Source: Pontibacter silvestris (GTDB lineage: Bacteria > Bacteroidota > Bacteroidia > Cytophagales > Hymenobacteraceae). From it: DNA of 64,000 nucleotides. The stretch is from NCBI RefSeq assembly GCF_020907275.1, contig NZ_JAJJWI010000018.1:44725-108724 (forward strand). Direction: 5' to 3'. Below the pieces are notes generated by a model. It worked only from the letters and a program-made list of their open reading frames with translations. It was not told where the DNA came from and made no database searches. Both the position numbers and the translations under genes were made by a program. Position 1 is the first letter of the stretch, and every line of letters begins with the position of its first letter. Positions 47,816-57,537 of the stretch are shown one piece after another.

Positions 47816-48412
47816 TTAGGCTTCACTATCATTAACTAACCTCTGTAACTCCAGAAAGGTCTTTACTGGCTCTTCTGCCTGCCATACCGCACCGAGCACA
47901 GCTGCTCCTGCAAAACCCATCTTTTGCACAGCTTCCAGACTGCTCAAGTTAACTCCACCTAAAGCCACTAGAGGTACTTTTGCTTGCCGCACAGTTCTTT
48001 GCAAATCTTCTGGTGCAAAAGCTGCCTGGTAACCTTCTTTCGAGATACTGTCGAAAATCGGGCTCAGAAAAACGTAGTCGAACAATGGCTGAGGCTTCAG
48101 CACATTTTGCAGTTGGTGAAAAGAAGTAGAGAAAAGCAGCCTATCTTTTGGTGTTGTAGCCGCACTAGCACGTATCGCCTCTGGAAAATGCAGGCCTTTT
48201 ACCTCGAACTCCTGTGCCAACTCATGGTGACTATGCAGCATCAGGCGGGAGTGGTATTGAGCTGGAGTTTCAGCTATAAACTTACGCATCTCCTCTAAAG
48301 AAAAACCTGGCTTCCGCAGATGCAGTGTCTCCAAACCATGCTCAAACAGCTGGCTTATGAGCTGTTGCTCCATAGGAAGTGGAACAGGCGAGGCAACAAC
48401 AATCAGTTTCAT
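47816..48412 (-). CDS. TenI/ThiE-like protein
   Basis: TIM-barrel relative of thiamine phosphate synthase. Has ETLHLRKPGFSLEEM, LHSHHELAQEFEVKGLHFPE, FSTSFHQLQN and FLSPIFDSISKEGYQAAF, but not the ThiE block TSTK or DGVHLG, so it is more like TenI, which can assist thiazole tautomer conversion. 198 residues. Oriented against the ThiF-like gene with about 40 nt between the stops, so it is outside the riboswitch operon. Confidence 0.8.
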   Translation of the reverse strand: MKLIVVASPVPLPMEQQLISQLFEHGLETLHLRKPGFSLEEMRKFIAETPAQYHSRLMLHSHHELAQEFEVKGLHFPEAIRASAATTPKDRLLFSTSFHQLQNVLKPQPLFDYVFLSPIFDSISKEGYQAAFAPEDLQRTVRQAKVPLVALGGVNLSSLEAVQKMGFAGAAVLGAVWQAEEPVKTFLELQRLVNDSEA

Positions 48413-48621
48413 GTACGGCAGGTATTTACTTAAAAAGGTTGGGTAGCCAAGGTGTCGAAATAAACCAGCATCTTATCGGGCTTTAAAAGAACTGCTTACT
48501 TAAAGCAGGTGTTCTAAAGGTAGTAAGACAAGATATAAAACCTTTCGATATCCGCGTGTTTTTCCGTAATTTTAACATCCCAAAATGACTTATAAGTATA
48601 GATTTCCTCTAATACAGAAGT

Positions 48622-48659
48622 CATTGCTTATTCATAATTTTTTAATTTCTAATACTTAG
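48622..48659 (+). repeat. AT-rich leader element upstream of dnaE
   Basis: A CATTGCTTATTCATAATTTT-type stretch followed by TAATTTCTAATAC ends 5 nt before the dnaE start. It resembles elements before four other genes here (near 4417, 35921 inverted, 44343 and 45312). Confidence 0.5.
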
Positions 48660-48663
48660 AAAC

Positions 48664-51600
48664 TTGCCAGTTTTTTCGCATTTACATACACATACGCAGT
48701 ACTCGCTGCTCGACGGCCAGGCTAGCATTAGTGCTCTCATGAAAAAGGCGCAGGCCGATGGTATGCCCGCTGTTGCCATGACCGACCACGGAAATATGTT
48801 TGCCGCCTTCAACTTTGTGGCCGAGGCGAACAAGTATAACGTGAAGCCGATTGTAGGCTGCGAGTTTTACCTGGTGAAAGACCGCCACCTGAAAACCTTT
48901 AGCAAAGAGCAGAAAGACGTGCGCCACCACCAGTTGCTGCTGGCCAAAGACCAGGAAGGCTATCAAAACCTGGCTAAGCTTTGCTCGCTATCCTACATCG
49001 AAGGCGTATATAGCAAATGGCCGCGCATCGACAAAGAACTGCTGCAGAAGTATAGCAAAGGCCTGATTGCCACCAGTTGCTGTATCGGGGCGGAACTGCC
49101 GCAGACTATACTTTGGAAAGGCGAAGAAGAGGCCGAGGAAAACCTGAAATGGTGGCTCGACCTGTTCGGTGAAGATTACTACATAGAACTACAGCGCCAC
49201 GGCCTGCAGAACATCGACGGCACAGGCAAAAGCCAGGAAGATGTGAACCAGGTGCTGCTGAAGTTTGCGCAGAAGTATAACATCAAAGTTATCTGCACAA
49301 ACGATTCGCATTATGTGGACCAGGACGACTGGAACGCGCACGACATCCTGCTTTGCGTAAACACGGGTGAAGATCAGTCTACTCCAGTCGGTGATTTCCA
49401 GACAAAATATTACCGCTTTCTGTCGGATGACCAGAAGGTGATTTATGATACGGTGGAGAATGTGCGTGGCAAGTATAGTAACCATGCTAGCGTGCGTCAG
49501 ATGTTGAACCGCATTGATGAGGCTGGCCCTAAAACCCGCTTCGGCTTCCCGAACGACCAGTTCTACTTTAAGACGCAGGCCGAGATGAACGAGTTGTTCA
49601 AGGACGTGCCTGAGTCGGTAGATAATACGAATGAGATTGTAGATAAGATAACGCCTCCGAAACTGAAGCGCGATATCTTGCTACCTAACTTCCCGATACC
49701 GCCTGAGCACGCCAATGCCGATGCTTTCCTGCGCCACCTGACCTTTGTCGGTGCCAAGAAGCGCTATACAGATATTACGCCTGAAATAGAAGAACGCCTT
49801 GATTACGAACTGCGCATCATTGAAACAATGGGCTTTGCAGGCTACTTCCTGATTGTGCAGGACTTTATCAATAAAGGCCGCGATATAGGGGTGGCCGTGG
49901 GGCCTGGTCGTGGTTCTGCTGCGGGTTCTGCTGTGGCCTATTGCATCGGTATCACAAACATCGACCCGATAAAGTATAACCTGCTTTTCGAGCGATTCCT
50001 GAACCCAGAGCGTGTATCGATGCCCGATATTGATATTGACTTCGACGACGTAAACCGCCAGCGCGTAATTGATTACGTGGTGGAGAAGTACGGTAAAACG
50101 CAGGTAGCGCAGATTATCACCTTTGGTACAATGGCGGCTAAATCGTCGATAAAAGACGTGGCCCGCTCTACTTCATTGCCATTGGCTGAAGCCAACGAAC
50201 TGGCAAAAATGGTTCCTGATACGCCTGGTACTACACTCGCCAAAGCTTTTATAGAGAATTTAGAGTTGGCCGCAATACGTGAAGGCAACGATGCGCGTGC
50301 AGCCGTGCTGAAGCTGGCCGAGAAATTGGAAGGCTCTGTACGAAACACAGGTATACATGCGGCGGGTGTGATCATCGCCCCAGACGATATAACGAACTAC
50401 ATTCCTGTTTCCACTTCCAAAGACGCTGACCTGCTTGTAACGCAGTTCGACGGTAAGGTGATCGAAAGTGCGGGCATGCTGAAGATGGACTTTCTGGGCT
50501 TAAAAACCCTGACCATTATTAAAGATGCTATCGAACTCATCAAGAAAAACCACGGCATTAAGATTGATATTGATGCGATTCCGATAGACGACAAAAAGAC
50601 GTATCAGCTCTACCAGCGTGGCGACACCATTGGTACGTTCCAGTTCGAGTCGGAAGGTATGCGCATGTACCTAAAAGATCTTCAGCCAACCAACATTGAA
50701 GACTTGATCGCCATGAATGCCTTGTACCGCCCAGGCCCGATGCAGTTCATCCCAAACTTCATTAACCGTAAGCATGGCAGGGAGGAAGTGGAATACCCGC
50801 ACGAGCTGCTCAAGCCGATACTGGAATACTCTTATGGTATTATGGTGTACCAGGAGCAGATCATGCAGACGGCCCAGATTCTGGCTGGTTACTCTTTGGG
50901 TGGTGCCGACTTGTTGCGCCGCGCCATGGGTAAGAAGGACATGAAAAAGATGGCCGAGGAACGTGAGAAGTTCATTGCGGGTGCCGCCGAAAAGCACAAC
51001 ATTCCTGCAAAAAAAGCCTCTGAGGTGTTCGATGTGATGGAGAAGTTTGCGCAGTACGGCTTCAATCGTTCTCACTCTGCTGCTTACTCTGTCGTGGCTT
51101 ACCAGACGGGTTATCTGAAGGCCCACTACCCTGCCGAGTATATGGCTGCCGTGCTTACCAACAACATGAACGACATCAAAAAGGTAACGTTCTTTATTGA
51201 AGAGGCGCGGAAGCAGGGTGTAGAGGTATTAGGTCCAGACGTAAATGAATCCTTGCTGAAGTTCAATGTGAACGAAAAAGGCCAGATCCGTTTTGGTTTG
51301 GCTGCAATAAAAGGAACAGGTGAATCGGCAGTGGATGCTATTATTTCAGAGCGCGAGCAGAACGGCCTTTACAAAGATATCTTTGATTTCTCGAAGCGTG
51401 TGAACCTGCGTGCCGTAAACAAAAAGACTTTTGAAAGCATGGCATTGGCCGGAGCCTTCGACTCGTGGGAACTGTACCACCGTGCGCAGCTTATAGAAGT
51501 TCCAGAGGGCGAAAACATCAGCTTACTGGAGAAAGCAGTACGCTACGGCAACAATTATCAGGCAGAGTTACAGGCAGCGCAGCAGTCGCTTTTTGGTGGT

Positions 51601-52287
51601 GGAGCCGCTGTGGCAGCACCCATGCCTAAAATACCAGAAGTACAGCCCTGGACACAAGCCGAAATGCTGCGCCGCGAAAAAGAGGTGGTTGGTTTCTATA
51701 TGTCGGGCCACCCGCTCGACCAGTTTAAGCTAGAAATAGACTCTTACTGTACTTGCCCGCTGGATAAGATTGCCGAGTATAAAAACCGTGATGTAAACGT
51801 GGCGGGTATGGTTTCGGAAGTAGTCATTCGCACGGCCAAAAACGGTAACCCGTTCGCGCTGTTTTCTATTGAAGACTACGACTCTACCTTACAAATGGCC
51901 CTCTTTGGAGAAGACTTTATAAAGTTCTCTCCTTGGTTAAAAGAAGGCATGTATCTCTATATTAGAGGTAAGGTACAGCTACGTTACCGTACAGAAGACC
52001 AATGGGAACTGAAGCCAACTAATATCCAGCTACTTGGTGATATTACGGATAAAATGGCACAAGGCGTTCAACTTAACATTAATATGCAGCTCTTTAATCA
52101 GAACTTAGCCGATGCATTAGAGAATGCTATTGTGGCTAGCCCTGGCCAGAAGCGCCTGGAAATAACACTACAGGTTCCGGAAGAAAAGCTTTCTATTCCA
52201 ATGTATTCACGCAAATACAGAATTGAACCCAAACAGTTTCTGACTCAGATTAAAGATCTGGCTTTTGGAGAATGTAAGTTAATATAA
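48664..52287 (+). CDS. dnaE: DNA polymerase III subunit alpha
   Basis: Main replicative polymerase. The N-terminal PHP domain starts HLHTHTQYSLLDGQASI; the palm carries MPDIDIDFDD (catalytic Asp pair, near residue 455) and GPGRGSAAGSAVAYC upstream; the C-terminal half has NRSHSAAYSVVAYQTGYLKAHYP and an OB-fold region (VAGMVSEVVIRTAKNGNPFALFSIEDYDS). 1207 residues, within the normal range for DnaE1. The start is TTG (48664), since the PHP His cluster begins right after. Preceded within 5 nt by the AT-rich leader element. Confidence 0.97.
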   Translation: MPVFSHLHTHTQYSLLDGQASISALMKKAQADGMPAVAMTDHGNMFAAFNFVAEANKYNVKPIVGCEFYLVKDRHLKTFSKEQKDVRHHQLLLAKDQEGYQNLAKLCSLSYIEGVYSKWPRIDKELLQKYSKGLIATSCCIGAELPQTILWKGEEEAEENLKWWLDLFGEDYYIELQRHGLQNIDGTGKSQEDVNQVLLKFAQKYNIKVICTNDSHYVDQDDWNAHDILLCVNTGEDQSTPVGDFQTKYYRFLSDDQKVIYDTVENVRGKYSNHASVRQMLNRIDEAGPKTRFGFPNDQFYFKTQAEMNELFKDVPESVDNTNEIVDKITPPKLKRDILLPNFPIPPEHANADAFLRHLTFVGAKKRYTDITPEIEERLDYELRIIETMGFAGYFLIVQDFINKGRDIGVAVGPGRGSAAGSAVAYCIGITNIDPIKYNLLFERFLNPERVSMPDIDIDFDDVNRQRVIDYVVEKYGKTQVAQIITFGTMAAKSSIKDVARSTSLPLAEANELAKMVPDTPGTTLAKAFIENLELAAIREGNDARAAVLKLAEKLEGSVRNTGIHAAGVIIAPDDITNYIPVSTSKDADLLVTQFDGKVIESAGMLKMDFLGLKTLTIIKDAIELIKKNHGIKIDIDAIPIDDKKTYQLYQRGDTIGTFQFESEGMRMYLKDLQPTNIEDLIAMNALYRPGPMQFIPNFINRKHGREEVEYPHELLKPILEYSYGIMVYQEQIMQTAQILAGYSLGGADLLRRAMGKKDMKKMAEEREKFIAGAAEKHNIPAKKASEVFDVMEKFAQYGFNRSHSAAYSVVAYQTGYLKAHYPAEYMAAVLTNNMNDIKKVTFFIEEARKQGVEVLGPDVNESLLKFNVNEKGQIRFGLAAIKGTGESAVDAIISEREQNGLYKDIFDFSKRVNLRAVNKKTFESMALAGAFDSWELYHRAQLIEVPEGENISLLEKAVRYGNNYQAELQAAQQSLFGGGAAVAAPMPKIPEVQPWTQAEMLRREKEVVGFYMSGHPLDQFKLEIDSYCTCPLDKIAEYKNRDVNVAGMVSEVVIRTAKNGNPFALFSIEDYDSTLQMALFGEDFIKFSPWLKEGMYLYIRGKVQLRYRTEDQWELKPTNIQLLGDITDKMAQGVQLNINMQLFNQNLADALENAIVASPGQKRLEITLQVPEEKLSIPMYSRKYRIEPKQFLTQIKDLAFGECKLI

Positions 52288-52317
52288 CCTAAAGGTTAGC
52301 TATAATTTATACTCTTG

Positions 52318-52352
52318 AAAAGGTATGCTACCGTAGTAGCATACCTTTTGTT
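52318..52352 (+). terminator. Terminator after dnaE
   Basis: Stem AAAAGGTATGCTA (52318-52330) with TAGCATACCTTTT (52337-52349), 6-nt loop, T-rich after. Confidence 0.85.
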
Positions 52353-52657
52353 TTTAGTCTTGAGAGATCATCCGTTAACTATTCTTTCAGCTTAACTTGT
52401 ACTTTGCTTACCAAAGAGATACAATATTCAACACTTAAAAGATCTTCTCCTAAATCACTTTTCATCCACACACTTGCTTCTGAAACTTTTAATTATGACA
52501 TTTGTTTATACAAATAAAATGTACCCATCGGCGGGTTCCGCCGTAAGTATAACTGGTATAATATTAAATAACAGGTAAATGTACTTCACGACAGCTTGTC
52601 AGGCTGTAATAGTTTGGGCAGATATTTGTTAAATAAATGATTATTATTTTTTGTCAT

Positions 52658-52665
52658 TAATTTTG
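52658..52665 (+). promoter_or_regulatory. -7 element (TAATTTTG) for trxA
   Basis: Exact TAnnTTTG match, 34 nt before the trxA ATG. No clear -33 element. Confidence 0.55.
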
Positions 52666-52699
52666 TAACTAAGAATTTAACTTAATAAACGTTAAAGTT

Positions 52700-53026
52700 A
52701 TGGCTAACAAAGCAATTGAAATTACAGATGCGAACTTTGATGAGATCGTAAATTCAGATACACCAGTATTAGTAGACTTTTGGGCAGAATGGTGCGGACC
52801 TTGCCGTATGGTAGGCCCTATTGTAGAGGAATTAGCTGGCGAATACGAGGGCAAAGCCGTTATTGGTAAAGTTGACGTAGACGCTAACCCACAGATTTCT
52901 TCTAAGTTCGGTATCCGTAGTATTCCAACACTACTAGTTTTCAAAAACGGTGAAGTAGTAGATAAACAAGTAGGTGCAGTGCCTAAAAATGTATTATCTC
53001 AGAAACTTGATGCACAAATTGCATAA
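52700..53026 (+). CDS. trxA: Thioredoxin
   Basis: Reduces disulfides in cytoplasmic proteins. Active site WAEWCGPCRMVGP near residue 28, with KVDVDANPQISSKFGIRSIPTLLVFKNGE including the cis-Pro. No signal peptide; 108 residues, normal. Monocistronic, with its own promoter and terminator. Confidence 0.97.
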   Translation: MANKAIEITDANFDEIVNSDTPVLVDFWAEWCGPCRMVGPIVEELAGEYEGKAVIGKVDVDANPQISSKFGIRSIPTLLVFKNGEVVDKQVGAVPKNVLSQKLDAQIA

Positions 53027-53046
53027 GTAGTCTTTCAGACTGCAAA

Positions 53047-53080
53047 AGAAAAGCCTCTTCCATTCAGGAGAGGCTTTTCT
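53047..53080 (+). terminator. Terminator after trxA
   Basis: Perfect 12-bp stem AGAAAAGCCTCT with AGAGGCTTTTCT (53047-53058 and 53069-53080). It can also serve the convergent gene ending at 53079. Confidence 0.85.
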
Positions 53081-53741
53081 ATTTCTTAAGGGACACTTCC
53101 AACCGCACCATCAGGTTCTGGTTCAGCTTCTCTTTGTTTCCCTTTTCAACTGACTTTTTCATCCTCTCATCAACCTTGAGCCACCTTGGTTCAGAAGGAA
53201 AGTGATACAGGTAAAAAGGGCAGGAATCACACTCGTTTGTCATCCCAACATAAGGTCCATTATCTTCTTTAGTAGCCTTGGGCCAACTCACGGCAGCAAA
53301 TAGCCCATCATTCGGCAAGGCAATGCTATATTCTGATATATCAACCCAATACCAATGCGTATTCTTTTTAGGTTTGATAACTAAAGGCTCTGGCACCAGT
53401 AACTCTCCAGGCAAATCTTTTGCATCTGCTTTGTACAGGTAAAGGTACACGGGATTAGAAGGCTTCAGAAATTCCAGGAAGGAGTGCTTCTGAAAAATGT
53501 AAATGCCTACCCTATCTATTAGCCCTGATGCACCTTTGGCAGGAATAAAATAAGCTGTTTGGTATTTCGGATTATTAGGAGCACCACCATGTCCATAATC
53601 TGCTTTTTCTCTTTTGGTGCCCAACACTACTTTCTGCCCACCAGGCCTTACTATTACCTCTTTTAGTTTTGTTTTGCTTTGCCCAAAGCCTATATTGGAC
53701 CCTAACACACAAGCTATCAGTATGATGAGCAGCTTTTTCAT
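53079..53741 (-). CDS. Hypothetical secreted protein, possibly a beta-sandwich accessory domain
   Basis: Not firmly recognised. 220 residues with a signal peptide (LLIILIACVLGSNIGFGQ). The part YLYKADAKDLPGELL, HWYWVDISEYSIALPNDGLFAAVSWP resembles the C-terminal domain of Bacteroidota carboxypeptidase-regulatory-like surface proteins, here standing alone. No catalytic motif. Convergent with trxA and sharing its terminator. Confidence 0.7.
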   Translation of the reverse strand: MKKLLIILIACVLGSNIGFGQSKTKLKEVIVRPGGQKVVLGTKREKADYGHGGAPNNPKYQTAYFIPAKGASGLIDRVGIYIFQKHSFLEFLKPSNPVYLYLYKADAKDLPGELLVPEPLVIKPKKNTHWYWVDISEYSIALPNDGLFAAVSWPKATKEDNGPYVGMTNECDSCPFYLYHFPSEPRWLKVDERMKKSVEKGNKEKLNQNLMVRLEVSLKK

Positions 53742-53821
53742 AACATGAAAGTAGCAGGTTATTTTGAATTTACCAATGTACCACTCATTAAATATAGGGT
53801 TCTTTTATATTTTACTTGTAC

Positions 53822-54331
53822 TCAACTACCTTTCTTCTTTTTAAGAATGATGCTAATATCCCCGCTACGTTCTAAATAAGCAGCTTTGATCATATCTAAG
53901 CCATCATCATTCCCAGAATTCCTTAATGCCTCCAGCAAATCATTATCGGTGATGCCATTGCTTTTCAGAATCTCATGCTGCAGATCTCCATCTTTGATAA
54001 GAACCTTTGGCTTACCCTTTATAAAGTCTCCAACACCAAAATGAGTGCGATAGGCCAGTGCCGCCAAACCATTATGCAACAGCACTAACACTAAGGCTGC
54101 CACTATAGTAGGCCAGAAAGGAGAATTGCCTGTGATGGCACGGCTAAGAATAGAGCCATAAATAACTCCTAACACAATGTCGAAAGCAGTATTCTTTCCA
54201 AAAATACGGACACTGCCTATGCGCAAAATAATGAGTGCCATCACAAAAACACCGATGGCCCTAAGAGACATTTGCCACCAGGTTAAAGATTGTTCTTCTA
54301 AACCAAAAGCTATCTCAAAAAAATCCTGCAT
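53822..54331 (-). CDS. YetF/DUF421 membrane protein
   Basis: Function unknown in most species. 169 residues with three N-terminal membrane helices and a C-terminal globular YetF domain. The first helices (SLRAIGVFVMALIILRIG, TAFDIVLGVIYGSILSRAI, WPTIVAALVLVLLHNGLAALA) and the domain GKPKVLIKDGDLQHEILKSNGITDNDLLEALRNSG match the family well. The C-terminus is short and basic. Its gene is isolated by about 80 nt from the secreted protein downstream. Confidence 0.92.
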   Translation of the reverse strand: MQDFFEIAFGLEEQSLTWWQMSLRAIGVFVMALIILRIGSVRIFGKNTAFDIVLGVIYGSILSRAITGNSPFWPTIVAALVLVLLHNGLAALAYRTHFGVGDFIKGKPKVLIKDGDLQHEILKSNGITDNDLLEALRNSGNDDGLDMIKAAYLERSGDISIILKKKKGS

Positions 54332-54514
54332 ACATCTGGAAACGGATATGTATTATGAATGTTTTGTGCTAGTAAGTATGCATTCACATGCTATGTCAGC
54401 GAACACATAACTACTCAAACAGAATAAAGCGCTAAACTGAAAAAGCATCTACTTTACCTTTCAACTTATAAACAGACAAGTTTAAAGAAGCATTTTCAAC
54501 TTGCCTGTTTACTA

Positions 54515-54580
54515 TAAACTAAGTTACAGAAATAAAAAAGGGAGCATTTGCTCCCTTTTTTATTTCTGTAACTTAGTTTA
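54515..54580. terminator. Terminator-like perfect 31-bp hairpin
   Basis: Arms 54515-54545 and 54550-54580 are perfect reverse complements with a 4-nt loop; the core is GGGAGC/GCTCCC with A and T runs. It follows the stop of the minus-strand gene at 54607 and sits behind the start of the YetF gene. This is unusually long for a terminator. Confidence 0.9.
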
Positions 54581-54606
54581 TGTACATCTGAAACTATTGA
54601 AAGCCA

Positions 54607-56532
54607 TCAAACATCATTGCAATCACACAAGGTCTTATCTTGAGTATAGATTATATTGAATGTGTCTTCCACTTCTTTCATTAAATACTGAAGGCGTGAA
54701 TTATAGCCCTGAACTTTTGAAAGTTTGTCTGCTTCCGGTTCTTTCTTATTAAGCTCATCCAGTGCTTTAATGATATTTGCTAACTCCTTTGTTTTCTCAA
54801 TCATACGTGTCATGTACAAATCAAGGCCCTGGTTAGCTGATGCCACAACCTGCAGATTGCTCTCTATACACAGTTGCCGCTTCAGGAACTTTAATACTAC
54901 CTGATCTGCTAATTGGTTAAGCTCATCTTTCTGCTTTAAGGCTTGCTTTAGTTTATAAGTATCGTAGCGTTTATTATAGTCTGAGATAACATCCCGCACT
55001 TTATCTCGGCAGTTCTGACACTTACTGGCAGTAGCTTTATCCTGAAGCACATTCCGCTGATTTACTGTTTCATCTGTGGCCGGAAGCTCAGATAACTTCT
55101 GTACATCTTTCACAAAAACTTCCCTGTATTGCAAATCTTCCAGTTTGGCTATCAGCCTTATAATTGCCTCCCCCTCTACTGATGATGATAAAAATTCTGC
55201 CCTTGGCAACTCAACAGCATAAAGTTTGGCTAAAGATGCCTCACGCTTTTCGGGTGTATCCCAGGCTTTCTGGTTATTTTCCAGTTCACGTAAAGTGTTT
55301 ACAAGCACTTTGCCATTCTTCAGGTTATGATCAGCCTCCAGATACAAGTCTGCATTATCCAGTATGGCCTGATATTCATGCCTGAAGATATTCTGGTAGG
55401 TCGTATTATCCTCAACAAATTCCTGCTCCCTGGCATCGAAAGTACTCTTTAATCGCTTGTACTCCTGAATAATAGCAAACAGGTTTTTAGCGTTGCCTTC
55501 AGGACTATTGTTTCTATAGTTTAGCCGGTAAGTATTTAAGTTTTGCTTCATTTCAGCAAATACCCGCAAAAACTCCACATACAGCTTTTCCTGCCTATAC
55601 GTCTCATCGTTTACCAATTTGGCTTCATAGGCACTCTGTACTTTCTGCTTGCGCTTTTCAACCAGTTCTAAGGTTACCTCATCGCCAGTAAGTACATCCA
55701 TCTTATACAGTGATTTGTAATTGGCTACTACTATATAAGGATAATCTCTATAGCCAATCATCTCCTCCAGTTGCTTCCTGTTTAAGCCATTCGGGTTTTT
55801 AGAAAGGTAATCGGTCAGTTTTACAGATTTTATGTTTACTGATTTTATACCTCCGGGAACAAACACATAAATTTTTACAGAGTGTAGGCGCGTATCAAAG
55901 TTTTGCCCCTCGTACAGGCGAATGGTAGAGCTAAATTTATATTCTTTCTTTCTGGTACGGGTACTTAACAAATTACCAAACTCTCCTACTAAAGACATAA
56001 CGGCTCCAGTTGGAGTAGTAAGCTTTGACAGGTTTACCAGTTGGTTCGCGACCAGGCTAAATACTTGGTCGCCTTCGTCATTTGTTACAGCTTTAGCATT
56101 AATTCCAGCATCAATGCTATTCTGGGCAGAAGTAAGTGGCATTTTATCGATAATACGAACCACCTCAATATTATCACTTACCTGCGTACTGGTAGCATTA
56201 TTGTCTTTCGTGATATAGAAATTGTAAAGCGGATATATAACTTCATCATTTCCAAAAAGCTTTACGTTTTTGAGCTGTGCTGTTATAAAAAGGTACTCAA
56301 GTTGTTCTCTGTACCTCTTCTTTTCTTTATTTGAACCAGTCTCTAATTCATGTAATACTCTGTTAAACTTACTCCCGTTAAATAGGTATAAGTCTGTAGA
56401 GAGGTATTGCCACTCATCAGAGAAGTCGAAATCATCGTTATAACTATAGCCCAGGCGGGTTTCAATGCTTTGCTGGGCGAAAACCTGCTGGCACAGCAGC
56501 AGCACAAGAAAAAGTGTAACTAATTTTTTCAT
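54607..56532 (-). CDS. Hypothetical secreted protein, largely alpha-helical
   Basis: Not recognised. 641 residues with a signal peptide (LVTLFLVLLLCQQVFAQ). The first part (about 20-290) has mixed strands, the rest is charged and probably coiled (for example YEAKLVNDETYRQEKLYVEFLRVFAEMKQ, LKQALKQKDELNQLADQVVLKFL, IIKALDELNKKEPEADK). It contains a CQNCRD pair of Cys. It stands alone with a strong terminator, so no partner is suggested. Confidence 0.8.
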   Translation of the reverse strand: MKKLVTLFLVLLLCQQVFAQQSIETRLGYSYNDDFDFSDEWQYLSTDLYLFNGSKFNRVLHELETGSNKEKKRYREQLEYLFITAQLKNVKLFGNDEVIYPLYNFYITKDNNATSTQVSDNIEVVRIIDKMPLTSAQNSIDAGINAKAVTNDEGDQVFSLVANQLVNLSKLTTPTGAVMSLVGEFGNLLSTRTRKKEYKFSSTIRLYEGQNFDTRLHSVKIYVFVPGGIKSVNIKSVKLTDYLSKNPNGLNRKQLEEMIGYRDYPYIVVANYKSLYKMDVLTGDEVTLELVEKRKQKVQSAYEAKLVNDETYRQEKLYVEFLRVFAEMKQNLNTYRLNYRNNSPEGNAKNLFAIIQEYKRLKSTFDAREQEFVEDNTTYQNIFRHEYQAILDNADLYLEADHNLKNGKVLVNTLRELENNQKAWDTPEKREASLAKLYAVELPRAEFLSSSVEGEAIIRLIAKLEDLQYREVFVKDVQKLSELPATDETVNQRNVLQDKATASKCQNCRDKVRDVISDYNKRYDTYKLKQALKQKDELNQLADQVVLKFLKRQLCIESNLQVVASANQGLDLYMTRMIEKTKELANIIKALDELNKKEPEADKLSKVQGYNSRLQYLMKEVEDTFNIIYTQDKTLCDCNDV

Positions 56533-56671
56533 GTATTACGTTGAAGTCTTTGCAGTCAATACTGGTCTTTTCGTTAACACAGCTTAACGCTATAGCCTGA
56601 AATTAAGTGCATTAAAATTGCTAATAATTAAGCGATAATCATAAAAAATAACTTATAAACATTTCACTATC

Positions 56672-57085
56672 ATGTTACAATATGTTCTAAAATGCCTGGT
56701 AATAATATTGGTCGCTCTCCCGCTTCAATATGCTGTAGCACAACAAAATTCAGCACCTGTTACAAATGCTTCTAACAGCAAAACATTAACAGAAAAACAA
56801 AAAATAGAACAGCTTATTCAATTTATCCGCAGCATGAATGATGCCACTTTTATAAGAAACGGTAACGAGCACAGCTGCAAAGAAGCAGCAGACCATTTAC
56901 AAGCCAAATGGCATAAACATAGCGACCGTATAAAAGATGCAGATGACTTTATAGAACATCTTGCCTCTAAATCGTCTATGTCTGGCGAACCGTATCTTAT
57001 TCGGTTTGCAGATGGCAAGACACATAAATCTGCTGATATACTGCATACAGAACTTAATAAAATAGAAAAAGAAAAGCTTTTATAA
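56672..57085 (+). CDS. DUF5329-family secreted protein
   Basis: 137 residues with a signal peptide (IILVALPLQYAVAQQ). The mature part, KIEQLIQFIRSMNDATFIRNGNEHSCKEAADHLQAKW and IKDADDFIEHLASKSSMSGEPYLIRFADGK, matches the DUF5329 pattern as I recall it. Function unknown. Followed 92 nt later by the SpoIIAA-like gene, after a heptamer repeat. Confidence 0.75.
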   Translation: MLQYVLKCLVIILVALPLQYAVAQQNSAPVTNASNSKTLTEKQKIEQLIQFIRSMNDATFIRNGNEHSCKEAADHLQAKWHKHSDRIKDADDFIEHLASKSSMSGEPYLIRFADGKTHKSADILHTELNKIEKEKLL

Positions 57086-57140
57086 CTGCCTGTAGTTTTA
57101 CTCAACACATACTGCGAGGGCTCGTACTTTAAAGCAATCT

Positions 57141-57168
57141 GATTAATGATTAATGATTAATAATTAAT
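57141..57168 (+). repeat. Four 7-bp tandem repeats (GATTAAT)
   Basis: GATTAAT x3 then AATTAAT, in the gap before the STAS/SpoIIAA-like gene and ending 9 nt before its start. Confidence 0.6.
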
Positions 57169-57177
57169 ACACTTCTC

Positions 57178-57534
57178 ATGCTACAACTCTTAGAAGAATC
57201 GAAAGGCGATTTAGCTGCCATGCGTATTTCCGGACAAGTGGACAAGCAGGACTATGATGTCATGCTGCCTTTGTTAGAAGAAAAAATAAAGCAGTACAAG
57301 AAGATACGTGTTTATGCCGAAGTTCAGGATGTAGACGAGTATTCGGCAAAAGCTCTGTGGGAAGAAATAAGATATGACTTTAAACATGCCAATAACTTTA
57401 GCCAGGTGGTTATTGTTGGGGATAAAAAATGGCTGGATTGGATAACATCGGCAGCCTCACCCTTTACCTCAGCAGATGTAAAATATTTTGAAACAAGCCA
57501 GCGTACAGAAGCCATAAACTGGTTAGAATCTTAA
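57178..57534 (+). CDS. STAS/SpoIIAA-like protein
   Basis: Small protein of the SpoIIAA-like family (DUF3478), which shares the STAS fold; the function is unknown in this clade. 118 residues, no signal peptide. The typical pattern is MLQLLEESKGDLAAMRISGQVDKQDYDVMLPLLEEKI, then IRVYAEVQDVDEYSAKALWEEIRYDFKHA and VVIVGDKKWLDWITSAASPFTSADVKYFE. A strong hairpin follows. Confidence 0.85.
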   Translation: MLQLLEESKGDLAAMRISGQVDKQDYDVMLPLLEEKIKQYKKIRVYAEVQDVDEYSAKALWEEIRYDFKHANNFSQVVIVGDKKWLDWITSAASPFTSADVKYFETSQRTEAINWLES

Positions 57535-57537
57535 ATA

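Larger units (their letters stand above)
52288..52699. other. Intergenic region between dnaE and trxA
   Basis: 412 bases without a supported gene. It holds the dnaE terminator at 52318-52352 and a trxA -7 box at 52658-52665. A short GC-rich stem (CGGCGGGTTCCGCCG, near 52531) lies in between; nothing else was recognised. Confidence 0.6.
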
